From NCBI RefSeq assembly GCF_963662255.1, contig NC_085046.1, forward strand, positions 141,933,762 through 141,997,761: 64,000 nucleotides of DNA. The letters run 5' to 3'. Shown here one piece after another: positions 48,209 through 61,428 of this stretch. Under the pieces are notes generated by a model that saw only the letters and a program-made list of their open reading frames with translations, did not search any database and was not told where the DNA came from. This DNA is from Cinclus cinclus (lineage: Eukaryota; Chordata; Aves; Passeriformes; Cinclidae). Positions within the stretch are counted from its first letter, which is position 1; every line of letters begins with the position of its first letter. The translations under genes and the position numbers were made by a program.

Positions 48209-51200
48209 GCTTTTGTCCAGGGCAGTGTATAGATAAAGCATGGCACAGTGTTTCTACTTGTGGTTGTATGAACATATCTATATACAAGTAACATTTCTTA
48301 TATTTTATATATATATCTACAAACATATGTGTGAAAGCAGAATTGCCTGTGTATCTCTAGCTTTGCTTCTTCCTCCTAGTTTCTCTCCGCTTCTTTGTTT
48401 CTGTTCCCTTTTGTGTTTGAGTGTTGTGCCTATGGCATTTTTCATAGGCTTGTTTCCCTTTTTTTTTTTTTTCCTTACCTTCTTTCCCCTTTCTTTTCTA
48501 GTCTGGATTTCCATTCTTTACCTTCTTGTCCACATGTTTCCCCTACAGGCTGGTTTATAATTTCTGTTTTGCATGGCTTCTCCTTTCTCTCACCAGGACA
48601 GGTTGGCCAAGCACCCTGTTAACATTTCAGCACACCCCAAGAGTTGGTGACATAAGCTGTGCCCTTAATTTTTGGAAAAAAGAAATACAAGAATTGGAGC
48701 TGCTCTCATTTCCCTTCTTTCTAAATTATTCTCAGTCTTAATGTTTTGTTTTGCATTGCCTGCTCTGGATTGCAGCTGCTGTGGCTGAGTAGATATTTCT
48801 GAGATCTGATGGTTAACAATAAAATTGAGGTTAATGGCTGCAGTTATCCCCTGCACCTCAGGATCAGTGGTTTCCTTCCTTGGTGGGTGCAGTCTGCATT
48901 CCAAGCCCAGACTCTGCGTTCCTTCTGTTACCTCTTATCTTTCTGCCAATAATTTTAGTAGCCTCCTCTGTTGTGCTGCAAGCCCAGGGCTTTTCCACCA
49001 GTTTTCAGCTGCGTTTCTGCCCTGTGGGGGACTAAGGCCCTGGTTTGTGGTGGTTCTGCAAGGGCTGCCATTCCCTCATGGCAGAACTTGTGGCTGTGGG
49101 AAGAGTTGAGCTGGTGGACTTGTGTGCGTATTGGTAATGGCTTGATTTTAGCAATCCCCATCCCCCTAAGAAGATCCCACCCGGGAAGAGCAAGCAGGCA
49201 GCATTGGGAGCAGGAGTTGGGAATGTGTTCTGCGCATCACTTCCCAGTCTGTGCAAGCCAAACTGCCTCTTGTAGGGATTGACTTGTAGACAATAAAACA
49301 GCATTTTGACTGCTTTCGATTATAGAAACAGAGAGATCTGAAATGAGAAAGGCTTTGATGTTGTTGATCTGCAGAACATGCTCAGTATTGCTTGACAGCA
49401 GACATTTTATTCTCAGCTGCATCAGCCTTGCAGCGAATGCATTGGCTGGCTGACTTTGCTTGCACAGATGTTTTCAGATGTTTTGGTTTCCTTCCCCCCA
49501 AAAAATCCTAGGACTCAGCACTGTATTTCCCCTCCTGAAAAGCCAATGCTTCTAAGCCCCAGTTTGTGGCATTGGTTATTTTCTGTGCATGGCAATTCCT
49601 AACGTGCCCAGCCAGCACTCCCAGGGGTCAGGTTGGGTGAGCTCTGCTGAGCGTGGTTTGGGCACGCAGACATGTGGAAGAGCTTTCCTTCCAATAGATG
49701 GAAAGAGGTGGTTTTTTTGTTTGTTTGTTTTTTTGTTTTGTTTTGTTTGTTTGTTTGTTTCTTGGAAAGATGTAACCCGAGCAGAAAATTTCAAAGGATG
49801 TCATCAAGGTGAATAAACAGAAATCATACTCCAGACTGTTCCCTCCATGTGGCTGATGATAATACGTGAGGCTTCTTATGTGAAATGTGAACACTCAGTG
49901 TCATGTTTCATCCAGGATGATGCTTCATTTTTTTTTCCTTTTTCTTCCCCTCTGCAATGCAGACTTTCACAAGCTGTGCAAGCATCCTGTGCCCCCCTTG
50001 GATGAGAGGCTATTTTAGGCCGTGCTTATAACCTGATCCTGCTGATCACCCAAGGATCATTTAGTGAGAATTGCTCAGGTGATGTGCTATTTTCAAGACG
50101 CTCAGGCCCCATCCCATTTCCCTTGCTTGCCCAATTCCACCCCCCACCCCCCACTCCCGGTTTAGTTTGAATAGGCAGAATAAGCTAATAGCCTGAAACA
50201 GCCAGAATAGGTTGTTTAATCTCCTCATGAGTTTGGTGCTGTCAGTCCACTGAACACAGTGGTGGCACCTGAACTTCTCTAAAAGCTGCAGCCTCAGGCT
50301 GGGACAGTGTGTGACACCAGTTGACTTAGGGGATGCCAAGGACCTTGCCTTGGAAAGTGTACGGAGCAGATCATGGCTGAGGTAACTTGGCAGAGAGCTC
50401 AGAAATGTTTTTACTAAATCCAGGTCTACCTAATGCTGAACTGTCACTGTGCAAGTCCTCTCCTATTCAGTGCTGTGGCTTTCAGTGCTGCTGGTCTTAA
50501 ATTTTTGGGCTCATGTGGGGTAGATGTGCTATACTGGGAGATAAGCTCTTGTTGTTCTTAGTCAGCATCCTGTCTCTGGTCCTGGTCAAAGGCAGGTGCT
50601 TCAAAACTAAACAGAGCAAAACAAACAGTGGGTGACAGTGAAATAGATGGCTGAAAAGTAGCCAGGTCATATGAGCAGTTTTCTACCAAAACATTCTGAG
50701 TTTATGTTGGTTTGTGCCTGAGTCATGCCTGCTCACCAGAAGGCTTGGTGATGAGTTGTAGGTGGCAGATTCCAGCTAGTTTACAGCATCTGAACAAATA
50801 AATCCTTCCTTTCTTCCTCTCCGGTATCTAAGTGTGTGGCTTTTGCTACTTTAGTGTCTCTTTTAAGCAGCTTAGAAGTTTTTCTAAGTGAAATATGCTT
50901 CTGTGCTGCAGGTCAGAGATAAATATAGCTGATGAGTTGAAAGAAGGCCATAGTATGTGTTATGTTGCCTTACCCAGTCTTTTTTTTCTTTTTGTGGTGA
51001 TTCTGTACTAACTCAAAATGGAAAATCTCCTGAAAGATGTTATTTTTCCTGTTTAAAGAAATTACAGGCCAGAATACCATTCACTGCCTTAAGCTGCATC
51101 CAGTAAAGGATTAACCCCCACCCCTCTTCTCCAGCCCAGCACCGTGTGTTTGGAAAGTGAGCGCATTTGCAGTTGAGCCAGCTCTAATAATAATAATTCG

Positions 51201-54169
51201 TGTTGAGAAGCACAGAGCAGCCTGTGATTAGCAAAATAATTATTGCAGAGTATATAAATTGAGAGGTAGGGTGTTGACAAGGCAAGAGGAGTGCATTCTG
51301 CAGCTTCCAGGGGCAGCTATGGACTCTTGTCTTCCTGTTGATGTTCTCCATATAAGGTTGGGTGCAGGAACTGTGCAGAACAAAACACGTTTGCAAAATG
51401 ATGACAGCCTTTGAGTTTTTCCAGTAAATTCCGGTGATGAAAGAACAGCCAAAAAAACCTTGTTAATAAGAGTTTTACACTGTGCTAGGCTCCTTGGGGT
51501 ATTTTTTTTTTTTTTTTAATTTGGATGCCGTTGTTGGATATGATTTCTTTGCTTGCGTGGAGGCCAAACTTTGACTATCTTTTGGTCTGGAACCAAAAAA
51601 ATAGCCTAGGAACCCTTCCAGAACTTTTCCTTCATGGGTTCTGGTTCAGATCTGGCCCAGTGGGATGGAGAAAGATGTCTTTATTGGGGGTCTGCTCTGA
51701 CATGTATAAAGGTAAGTTTTAGGTTCATAGCTAGTGACTCCTTGCCTTAAAATCTAATCTGTCCTGCTGCCTAGCAGTGAGCAGAGCATTTTACACATGC
51801 TTTCCCCTCTGTGCTTGGTCAGCAAGGGCAGAGCTGCACAGAGGAGGTGGGGAGGTGGCACAGGGCACACACAGTGGTTGCCATTGGCCATCATTGGTGC
51901 AGATTTTTGGGGCACAGCTCGGAAGACAGGCCCAGGATCAGGGGCTGGAACTGATCTAGGTCAAAAAAGACCAACAGAGCTTGGGAGACACTTCCTAAGG
52001 ATAGTGGCAGGACAGGCATCCACAGACAGCTGGTCTGTGGATGGACCTCTGCTGGGTGCTGCCCAGCCTGTGTACCTTCCCTTTAGTAACATAATCTGTC
52101 TGCAAATAAATATTGTACCAATAGAAACAAGTCTCTAAAGAAAAAAAAAAAAAGGCATTTTGGCTGAAATGAATAGGGGGTACTTTTATGCCAGTTTAGC
52201 TGAAGCCAGATGAATCTCTTCCAGACTGCCTTAAGTGTTCACACTGGATTTGCCCAAATAGGGCTTGACTCTTCCCCCATGATGCTTGCTCCTGTAGTAG
52301 ACAAATAATAGTAATTTTTAAAAAGTGCTTTAGGTGGGTTTGTTTTACTCAAAACAAAGCAGGTGGTCTGCATCCTTTGATCCTTCCCATCCTTTGTTTG
52401 TTGTGATTTTGTATTTTTCTTTCCTATGTATTTTTTGACAATGATCAGAAGGACACATGTGTCCTTGCATGTATATGCACATATGAATACACTTGCCACA
52501 TTCACATACACATTCCTTAAGCTCTTTTTCTGTATTATAAAATACATAGCTGCTTTTCCCGCTGTGTCAGAGACAGCTGCTCTTGCCTGCATCCAACCAA
52601 ACAAGCCACTGAGTTAATACCACCACCGTGTAAAGTTCAGGAAACCTGGTGAACATTTTTTTCTAATAAGAGGATATTCTGGCCCTTTTGATAATCAGAC
52701 TCCCATTGTAAGGCCATTTTGAGTCAGAGGTTTAAATCTTTGTTCCAGTGGAAAAGATTTTTATGGGCAGCACAAACAAGCATTACATTCTAGGTATGTT
52801 TTTATCACAGTTGCTTGAAATAGCACAGATTCTGAATCCAAGGGAAGAGAGAAAAGTTGAAACAATAGAAATCACGGTCTGGTGGCACAAACCTCTTGCT
52901 CCACCCCAGCCCCTGTTAGAAATTTGGCAGAGGCAGCAGGCTGGGTTTCCTTGCCATGAGACACTGAATCACATGCTGGTGGTTGCTCTGGGCAGTTGGA
53001 TTTCTGTCTCTGCTGGTGGTCACCCTGGTTTCATTTTGAAGATGTCATAATATCCTTTGGAAGTCAAAACTACACCAGTTTTATGCAGATTTATTCTCCT
53101 GCTTCTTGCATCCCTCTTGTATTTGCAGGCAAAATACTTTCATGGAAAATGTACATTTTGGAAACATGTGGTCCCCATGATTTTGGATTTTGACACCTTT
53201 TCCTTTCCCTTTTTTCATACTGTGAGTAGGACATCCCCAAATGGGCTCAGTTCCTCAATTCATTACATTTGTTTTCAGTGGCTGGGGTTGCCATGGCAGC
53301 AGCAGCAACCCTTGGGATAGTGATTTTGTCATTGCAGAGCAAGAGAGTCCACACCTCAGGAAAGGTGAGACTTGTGTGTTGATGCGGTGGCAGATGGCTC
53401 GGAGGTGACAGTACCCAGGTCAAGGTGATCTGGGAAATCTCTCCTAATTTTCCTGTGCTGTAGAGGATGCTCCTGGGATGATGGGTTTTGCCAGCAGCAT
53501 TGCAGTGACTGAGCTCAAAGCTCTTTTTTACTCTTCGTTTCTGAGCAGTCTGGTACTGAAAGGTGGCCATGCATCATTTTCTGCTTCCTCTCCTCACCCA
53601 GATGCTGATGCTGGTGCTGATGTAGCAGCTGGGTACACTCTGTGGCATCACCCTTGCACCTGCTGTGCTGCAGGTGATGGATGTGCTGCCTCCAGAGCAG
53701 CCTCTTCTTTATCCTTGCAGGTCCTTGGTGGGACCTTCTCCTGACAGGTGGGAAGGGCTCTCCTCTTATCTGCCCCCAGCTATCTCGGTGCATATTTTTG
53801 CTGCAAGCACTTCACCTGAGCAAACAAGAACAGCACTTTGATTGCTGCTTTATTACATAGGAATGGCAGCTGTGGTGCAAAGGGCTTTTACACCGAGCAG
53901 GGGCTCAGACTGACAGTCCTCAGTCCTGGGTACTTCCTTCATTCTCCTGGCCCTGATACTGAAGCATCTTTCCAAAATTAAAATGTGACAGCAATCTTAC
54001 TGTTTTCCCTAAAATGGTCCCTGAGGATGGAGGAATGGGGAAGTTAGCATCTGGAGCTGACACATTTATTATTGATGAGGCCTTTAAATGATTAAACTAA
54101 TTTTCCTTGCATTATTTAGGGAAATTATGATATCCATCATTAATGGAAATATGTCTAGGGAAATGTGTG
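48209..54169. other. PVT1 intronic, no gene seen
   Basis: Contains a TATATATAT-type stretch near 48,280-48,320, a T-rich tract at 48,459-48,482, a T16-like run at 51,503-51,519 and an A-run at 52,139-52,153. A strong donor AAG|GTAAGTTT at 51,711 could close a short exon. No protein gene. Confidence 0.5.
49711..49762. repeat. (TTTG)n / T-rich microsatellite
   Basis: Irregular TTTG and TTTTG units over about 50 bp, with no A or C inside. Confidence 0.9.
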
Positions 54170-54185
54170 ATTCACAGCTGTGAAT
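54170..54185. promoter_or_regulatory. 16-bp perfect palindrome centred on an E-box
   Basis: ATTCACAGCTGTGAAT equals its reverse complement and centres on CAGCTG. It lies at the end of an AT-rich stretch (54,055-54,180) with ATTAAT and TAAATGATTAAAC motifs that resembles a conserved enhancer. Function is inferred. Confidence 0.3.
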
Positions 54186-57100
54186 ACCTTCTCTCCTCCT
54201 TTTATCACTTGCTGTCTGTCTTCTCCCAGCTCTTGTTTGTCATTTTAGGGTCGATGTTTGTCCATCTGTGAGTACCTCCTGCTGCCTTCCCCCTTCACAA
54301 AGGTGACTCGTGGTTGCATAAGGATGAGGTGACTTTTATTCTGGATAGGTGACTTAATTTTCAGTGTCACCAGGGTTTACATAAGGGATGTAATAATCTG
54401 GATAAGGAAGTAAGGTTTAGATACTCTTAAGTACATTTAAGAGCTCCTTCTAGCAAATGTTATTTGTAGTTGTGTTCTTTATATTACTGTCAAGGATAAC
54501 TGGAAGCATGAACAACCCTGGCATTAGTTATGCTTATCTCCCCCTGATGTGCTGCAGTATTATAGCTGGGTTTTATTGCAAAATGAGGCATTGTTAACAG
54601 ATAATGTAGTTGTGTCAGGGTAGATTTCCCTCTGCAGTATATAGGAGTCCCTTTGCACCAAATAGTTTTACTAGATCCTTTGCACACAGCAGAAATACTG
54701 TTTACAGAGTGTGATTTTAAACACGACAGTGTAGTTTTAGCTTTTTTGCTGTCCCACAGGATATCAACATCTGTTGGTGAAGCTTGGGTTGATCTCCATA
54801 TAGTAAATGAAGTCTTCAACGTTTGTCTTCAGTTGTTAACTTAAAAGGTGTTTTTTAAAGAAGAGGGTATTTAGATGGAATCTCAGTTGCTGATATTCAT
54901 GAAGTCTTTTGGCTGAAATGGTATGTTTGCCTCATGCAGAGTGGTCCTGAGAGGTGAGGTGGACAGGAGGAATGTGAGGTGCCTCCAGGCTGGCTTGGGA
55001 GGTGAGAAGCTTGACTTCAAAGGGGTTTGTGAAAAGGCTGAAAAATACACTAGGAGTCAGTGCCCTTCTCTAGAGCAAGCAGAACACAAATAGCCTTAAG
55101 CAAGAAAAAAAACCAAAAAAAACCAAAAAAAAACCAAAAAAAAAAACCAAAAAAAAACAACAAAAAAAAAACCAACTAGGTAAGAGGTTCCACCTCTTCT
55201 TCGTGCTTCTTCCTGCCTTTACTAATCTTTATTTCTGGTTTTCAGACTTCAAATCATTCCTGTAGGAGCCTGGAAAAGGGTTCATGCTTTTTTAACTTCT
55301 CTTCATACAGCTCTATAAGGGAAAATAATTTCTTTGCTACTTTTTCACTGTGTTTCATTCATGTCAGAGGCGAGAGGAGGTGAGAGGAGGTAAGAGGTGC
55401 TTCTCACCTGACACCTCAAGCTGGAGTGCCCTTACAGTGTCTTTCTGGTGTGACTGTGGGTAGCACAAGCTGGGACCTCACAGATGTGTGGCAGCCTGGG
55501 AATGTAGTGATTTTGGAGTGGACCTGGATAAAGGTCTCTCAGCTTTTTCTGTACTCTGTGTTTTGTAGTCCTCATCCCTTGGACAGGCTGCTGAACCCCA
55601 AAGCAGTTGGTTGTGTAGGGCACCGTGCTGGTGCTGGGGGAAGGAGGCCCCACTCCCTGGCTTTCCCTGCCAGTCCGTTCAAGTCCAGGAACATAAGGAT
55701 TTATTGTTTTTCTTATTCCACCTAATCTCTGTACAGAAGCTCTGTTTAATATCTTACCCTTGTTTGAAATGTGGAATTCATCTGCTGCTATTATTATCCC
55801 AACACAAAGGGGCCACAAAACTCTTTTTGTTCAGCCTAGCCCTGGATCACTTTGTGCTGGGGATCATGGCTATGAGATGGGGCTGCCCTGGCTACATCCT
55901 CTCTCTGCAAAATTGTTTTTCCCCTTATTCTTCAGCTACAGATCCTGTTTCTCTAAAAATTGTGAGTAAGGTGGGAGGGTGCAGAGGTTGCTTTTAAGGG
56001 CCTCGTTACCTGAGGAATCTTTCATCACCAGTGATGCAGAAAGTGCAGAGGAGACATAGTGTAGTTTACCTAGCCAGAAATCTCACATGTAGCCCCACTG
56101 TCTTGCTTCTGATTCCTTCCCAGCAAACTAACCCATCCCAGGAGCTAAGCTGGGTCCTTTCCACATGCTTCATCTTCTTGTGACTGGCAAGTGACTGCCA
56201 CCTCTCTGAAGTTGCCTCCCTGCATCTCCTGGGAGGCCCTTGGCAGTTTGCTGTCCCCTGTGCCATGGCTGGCATCACATTTATCCCCTCCTGGGCTGTG
56301 CCTGTGCTCACAGCTGGTCACGGGGCTGTGCTGCCTTTGCCAGCGCTGAGCATCATCACAGGCACGTGGTCCTGGAGTGCAGCTCCCTCCGGCCCTGCTT
56401 TGGTGGGGAAGGGAGGGAAAAATCCCCTGAATTCTTCATCACTGACTGCAAAGGGCAATTATTTAATGGGATTTTGGGCAGAGAGAGTCCAAAAAGGTTA
56501 GGCTGTTCTGAATCTGGGCCATGAGGCTGAACTGGATGAGTCACGGGGAGAGGAATAAAAAAATCTCTGAGTCATAATCCCTAATACTACAGAGCAGATT
56601 TGCTCTGAGGTGTTTTTGTGTTCCTGTGTGCTGACTAATGTGCAGAGAAACAGTGAGAACCCTTTCTCTGATCTTTCACCCATGAAGAATGCAGCCCCGT
56701 GTCCCCCTCCTTACCTCCATGGCTTACCCAAGCCTGGAGTCCCACTGCTTCCCAGACTGCTGAGCACCACCCACCCTCCTCAAAACCCCCCAAATTCCAG
56801 TGGCGGCAGGGTGGGCTCTGGTACTTTCCCAGCTGGGGGAACATGCCAGGGCAGGACCATGTGCCAGCAGCTGTTTGTGCCCCTGCAGCTCTGCCACTAT
56901 TGGCAGCAGGGGGACAACCTTGAAATGCCCCAACTTGCAGTGGGCACCTGCTCTTTGAGAATCTCAAAGTGATTTATGAAGGGGATTCAGCATGGTGGCA
57001 GCCACCCAGCACCTACAGCTCAGTGATAAAAATACACTGAAGTGAAGTGAGCTAGCTGCCATCACCCTGGAGGACACCTCTCACTGTACTTTCAGATTCA

Positions 57101-60100
57101 CATGACACCATGATTCCTCCTATCTTAAATTAATTTTGATTAGTTCTCCTCAAAAGACATGTATAAAATCAATACTCATTTAATAAAATATACCTCCCCT
57201 AGCCCTTTTCTTGCACTATATTGGGGCCAGGGATAAAGTATTAAACCGAGTCCCTGGGTCCGGTCTTATTAGCAGTGGCAGCAGCATTAAGAAGCATCAG
57301 ATATTCACAAAAATGAGAGGCTGCAGGGGGTCAAGTTGTGGGTGACAGAGTGGGTCCCCCCAAGAAAGGGCAGCTTCTTCCCTGGGAGCCAAGTTTTGGC
57401 TGTCTTGTTACTGTAACTGATTAAGTTAATTTCCTGGGTGTGGTAGATGATAGACATTTTTTATATTACCAATATGAATTGCTGGTTTAGACTATGGTTT
57501 ATATAGTTTATACCACACTATGGTATGATTTAAAAAAATATTTTTTTATTATTTTCTTTGCTTGAAGAGTGTAGGATTGAAAACTGGATGCATACCTGTA
57601 CTTGCTCACACACAGAAAAGTGGTGTGAGATATTGTAATTTCAGTGAGCAAAGTTGTCTGTTGGAATATGAGACTGTTCTTTTTCCTTACAATGTCCTTA
57701 ATCAATTTTTCATTATCACAGGTATTGGTGAAAGGGTAAATACTCTTCCCCAGAGAAGAGCTGGTAGCATCCTTATCCGGGAGTGGCAGCTCAGAGCTCC
57801 TAGTGATGGATCTGAGCTCCCCTGTGTTTTGTACACCTTAAACTGCTCAGATAGAGCAACAGTCTGTACAGTGTAGTTCATACATTGTTTTGTTTGGGTT
57901 TTATTCCTCCTCTGTAGGGTTGTATTTTGCTTCCCTGATCATATTTGCAGCTTCCCTGCAGGAAGAGAGGAGGCAGCATTTTGGAGGGCAATGTATGATT
58001 GGGTGATGCAGATATCACTTATGGGAAGTTGTATTATCCACTCCCCTGTTGCTGTGTACAACCCTTCTGCTGTGCAGCCCAAAGCAGGAAAAGAAAAATT
58101 CTTCAGCCTGAAAAAAAAAAAAAAGCTTTTTTTCTGTTTTTTCTTCCCCATTGCCTCCTTAGTGCTCTTTCCAAATGGATTGCATTTCCTCAGCAGAATT
58201 ACAGAGGGTTGTGGCTCTGGGTGTATTCTGAACTTTATTTTAATTTATTTTTCATCATTTCACTGGCTCCTGGGACATCTTAAGTATGGGACAAGCCAAG
58301 GCAAACATGAGATGCCTTGGTTGCTTATCTGTAGAAAGGACCTGGTATGCCTTTGGGTGTGAGGATGGGGAATTAGCAAGTCTCTGGATGTGGTTTATGT
58401 TTTTTCTTCTGTTGTGCTTATGAGTTTTAAGGGGGAAAGGAAGTCTTTGTATATTAAAATGAAATTTTTCTTTCTTGAATACTACAGCATTTCTGTATAT
58501 GCAAAGTGTTCACTGAACTGATATTTAACTCTTTGTCTTTTTTAGCCACATTACCTGTAGTGATGCAGGTGTTGGAGTAAGTGCTCTTACACTGTTGTGC
58601 TGACCTGGAATGCAGACAAACATTTTCCAAATCAAGTCCTGCACTTCAGCATAGGGTCACACCCCCAGCCTGCCTGGTGGCTGCCTTGGGTTTCAGCCTC
58701 AGCACGGCTTGCCTGCTGTGACCTGTGATGCTGTGATGGTAGCAACCCCTGCCTTGTGAGCAGGCAGTGATAATGTTTTAAATAAATATCCATCCAGCTG
58801 AGCCTGGTCAGGGGTCTGAAATGAGAAGTGATTCCCTTAGCAAACATCCCCATCCTTTATACAAAATCTAAACGAAATGGAGATGCTAATTAAATTCATA
58901 CACTCCTGGCATGTAGGAGGCCAAAGACAAGTGTGTTAAAGCAGGTGACACAATCCCAGCAGCTTTAGTGGAGGGGGGGGACATATCACTGCTCCTAGGC
59001 TTTGATAGAATGAGGGCAAACCTCTCTAAGATGTTGATGTTTCTGCTTTGTCTTATATTTGCATGTATCTCTGTGCTTTCACAGGGCTCCCTGCTTGCAA
59101 GTTATCCAAACATTAAGCAATCCTCAGCACTTTGGAGCTGTCATTGGCTGTAGTTTCTTGTCTTGAAGGGTGGAAGGGCCTTGTGCTAGATGAGATTTTG
59201 TTGAAGGTGGAGCTTCTCCAAGAGATTGGAGCACCTCTACCTGGGACAGCCCAGCACAGCAAGACCTGTCTAAACTCAGACTCCAGAGTAAATTTGGGTG
59301 CTGTCTGAATCTGGATTAAAAGCAGAACTCCTGGTTATTCCTTACCAGCTGCAGCCGGAGCATTTTAGGGGATATATACGCTGGTTTATTGTGCTGGGGT
59401 GGCTTGAGGTTTGTCTCCAGCTGTTTGCCCCTGAGCTTCCTGCAGGCTGGAGCACCTGTGCTCAGGTTTTCCCCTATGTCCTCAGTGCCAGTGAGACATA
59501 TTTCTGCTTAGGTAGAGGCAGTGCTGCAGCTGTGCCTGTGTACAAACAGGCTTTCCTGTTTGCTTGGATGAGAGTGCAAAGGCAAAACCAGGGTCCCAGA
59601 TTTTCTGTGGAGCCTATGGGACCCCTCAGCAGATGTGCATGGAGAGACCTCCCTGCCTTGCAGGGAGCTGGAGGTGCCCGGGCTGATACAAACCTGCTGG
59701 TCCCATGAGCATCCTTGCAGGTCCTGAGTCAAGCCTTACGTTAGAAGGCACTGGAATACAAGAAATGAATCCATTTGTGTATCCTGGTAGCTGTATCAGA
59801 GCCACTGGGGATGTCCAGGAGGAAATGGTGTCACATGTTGGCAAGGGAGCAGCTGCATTTACTGGCTTAGCTGAGATCTGGTCATTGCAAATCTGCAGCT
59901 GAAAGGCTGAACTATGAATCTTGGACTTGAAAGTAATTTTTATCTAAACACAGGGATCTGAAAGCTGGAAACCTATCAAAGGTACAGGCAAAGTATCTGA
60001 GTACCTTTGAAAACAAATGGCTTAGAAGAACACTGTGCAGTAATCTCCAAAGACAGCCCAAACAAATGCTGGAAGTATTTAGGGAATAAGAAACTAGAGT

Positions 60101-60384
60101 GTCTGATGTAGCAGAGGGAATTCAGAGCAGTGGGATGGATATGCACTGATAGGTGGTAGGGACAACAGCTCTCTATATACATTGAGAAGATACTGGATTT
60201 ATTGGAGCATGCATCTGAAGGACTTTCAGGCGTAGACAAGGGTGATGGAGCCTTGCTTGTGGTGACCAAAATAACAAAAATCAGTGGAAAGCTCTGGCAG
60301 TTCTTGTCCTTAGAGGAGTGGTGTTGTAATGCTGCTGCATGGATCATGAAGGTCTCTTCCTTAGCCTCATGAGCTGCCAAGGCA
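54186..60384. other. PVT1 intronic, no gene seen
   Basis: Only short open frames, plus a purine-rich (GAGAGGAGGT)n-like stretch at 55,370-55,396 and an A14/T7 pair near 58,110-58,133. No coding exon recognised. Confidence 0.5.
55104..55174. repeat. (A7-11 CC)n low-complexity repeat
   Basis: A runs of about 7-11 separated by CC or CAAC, repeated about six times over 70 bp. It resembles an expanded poly(A)-type tail, but no retroelement body is identified upstream. Confidence 0.9.
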
Positions 60385-60660
60385 TATAATCTCATTAACA
60401 AATTTATCAAGCTGCATCTTAAGACTGATTGGGTTGCCTGCCCTGTGACTGCTGAAAGGCATCCAGAGCTTGGCATGGCCAGGGACCTTCAGGCTGCAGC
60501 CTGAAGTCATTCATAGCCAGCTGATGCTCATTTGTCCTCGTGTCAGTGTTGTCCTTTAGCTTAAATCCCTGTTTCCATGATGCAGACAGCATACCTCATA
60601 CCTTTACATGCCCTCTGAGCTGTGCAGGTCTGACATAGGCAGCTCACTCTATCCTCTCAT
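60385..60660 (-). mobile_element. Older CR1-like LINE fragment
   Basis: The + strand has AACAAATTTATCAAGCTGCA, TCTTAAGACTGATTGGGTT, a short gap, then CATTCATAGCCAGCTGATGC, TCATTTGTCCTCGTGTCAGT and TTGTCCTTTAGCTTAAAT. The order follows a more ancient sauropsid CR1 subfamily in reverse complement. Divergence is high and the ends are approximate. Confidence 0.6.
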
Positions 60661-61093
60661 CTAAGGAGGATTTGTCATTCCCCTCCTGCTTCTGACAGCT
60701 GGATTCTCTACCAAGCTGTGTTCAAACACATCCTTCTTGGATGTGAGCTCCCAGGACAGGGCGTAGCACCTCGGAGCCAAGGTCTCCTGCTACTGCTGGT
60801 GCAGCCTGACATCTTTAGGTCTCCCAGAAATACTTTGTCCTCCAGCTGCCAGGAGAGCCTCACTGCCCTTGAAATCCTGCCATGCTGATGTGCCCAGTTC
60901 ACCTGCGCTCACCTGCAGGGAGAGGTGAAATTTCTAGTGAGACCAGCCTTAGGTAAAATCAATCTTCACCCAGCTCTGGTACTAAGCCCCAAGCTTGGTG
61001 GCTCTGGGAAAGGCAGTACTTAAAAGGACCAACAATGAAAACTGGCTTTTTTTTCATAATTGTGTCTTCTTTAGCAGGATTGTTTGGCAATGT

Positions 61094-61428
61094 CATGGAA
61101 TCCTGGAATGGTTCGGGTTGGAAGGACCAGTAAAGGTCATCCTGTGAAGTCCATCTGCCTTGCTGTGGGCAGTGACATTTTCAACTCAGTCAAGTTGCTG
61201 AAAGCCCCATCCAGCCTGGCCTTGAATGTTTCCAGGGATGGGGTATCCACAATTTCTCTGGGCAACCTTTTCCAGTGCATCAACACTTTCTAGGGAGCCT
61301 GTTCCAGTGTTAAGCATCTTCATTCCAAAAAATTTCTTCCTTCAATCTATATAAAACATCTTTGAGGTTAAAACCATTGCCCTTTGGCCTATCACAACCA
61401 GCCCTGCAAAAAAGTTTGTCCCCAAAAG
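61094..61428 (-). mobile_element. CR1 LINE 3' fragment
   Basis: Reverse-complement CR1 on the + strand: CATGGAATCCTGGAATGG, TTCGGGTTGGAAGGACCAG, CCATCCAGCCTGGCCTTGAA, TTCCAGGGATGGGGTATCC, AATTTCTCTGGGCAACCTTT and AAAACCATTGCCCTTTGGCC. It is about 330 bp long and non-coding. Confidence 0.93.

Noticed and set aside
59976..60476. 166-codon open frame on the - strand
   Set aside because: Its composition is unremarkable, it has no recognisable domain and it overlaps a CR1-like fragment.
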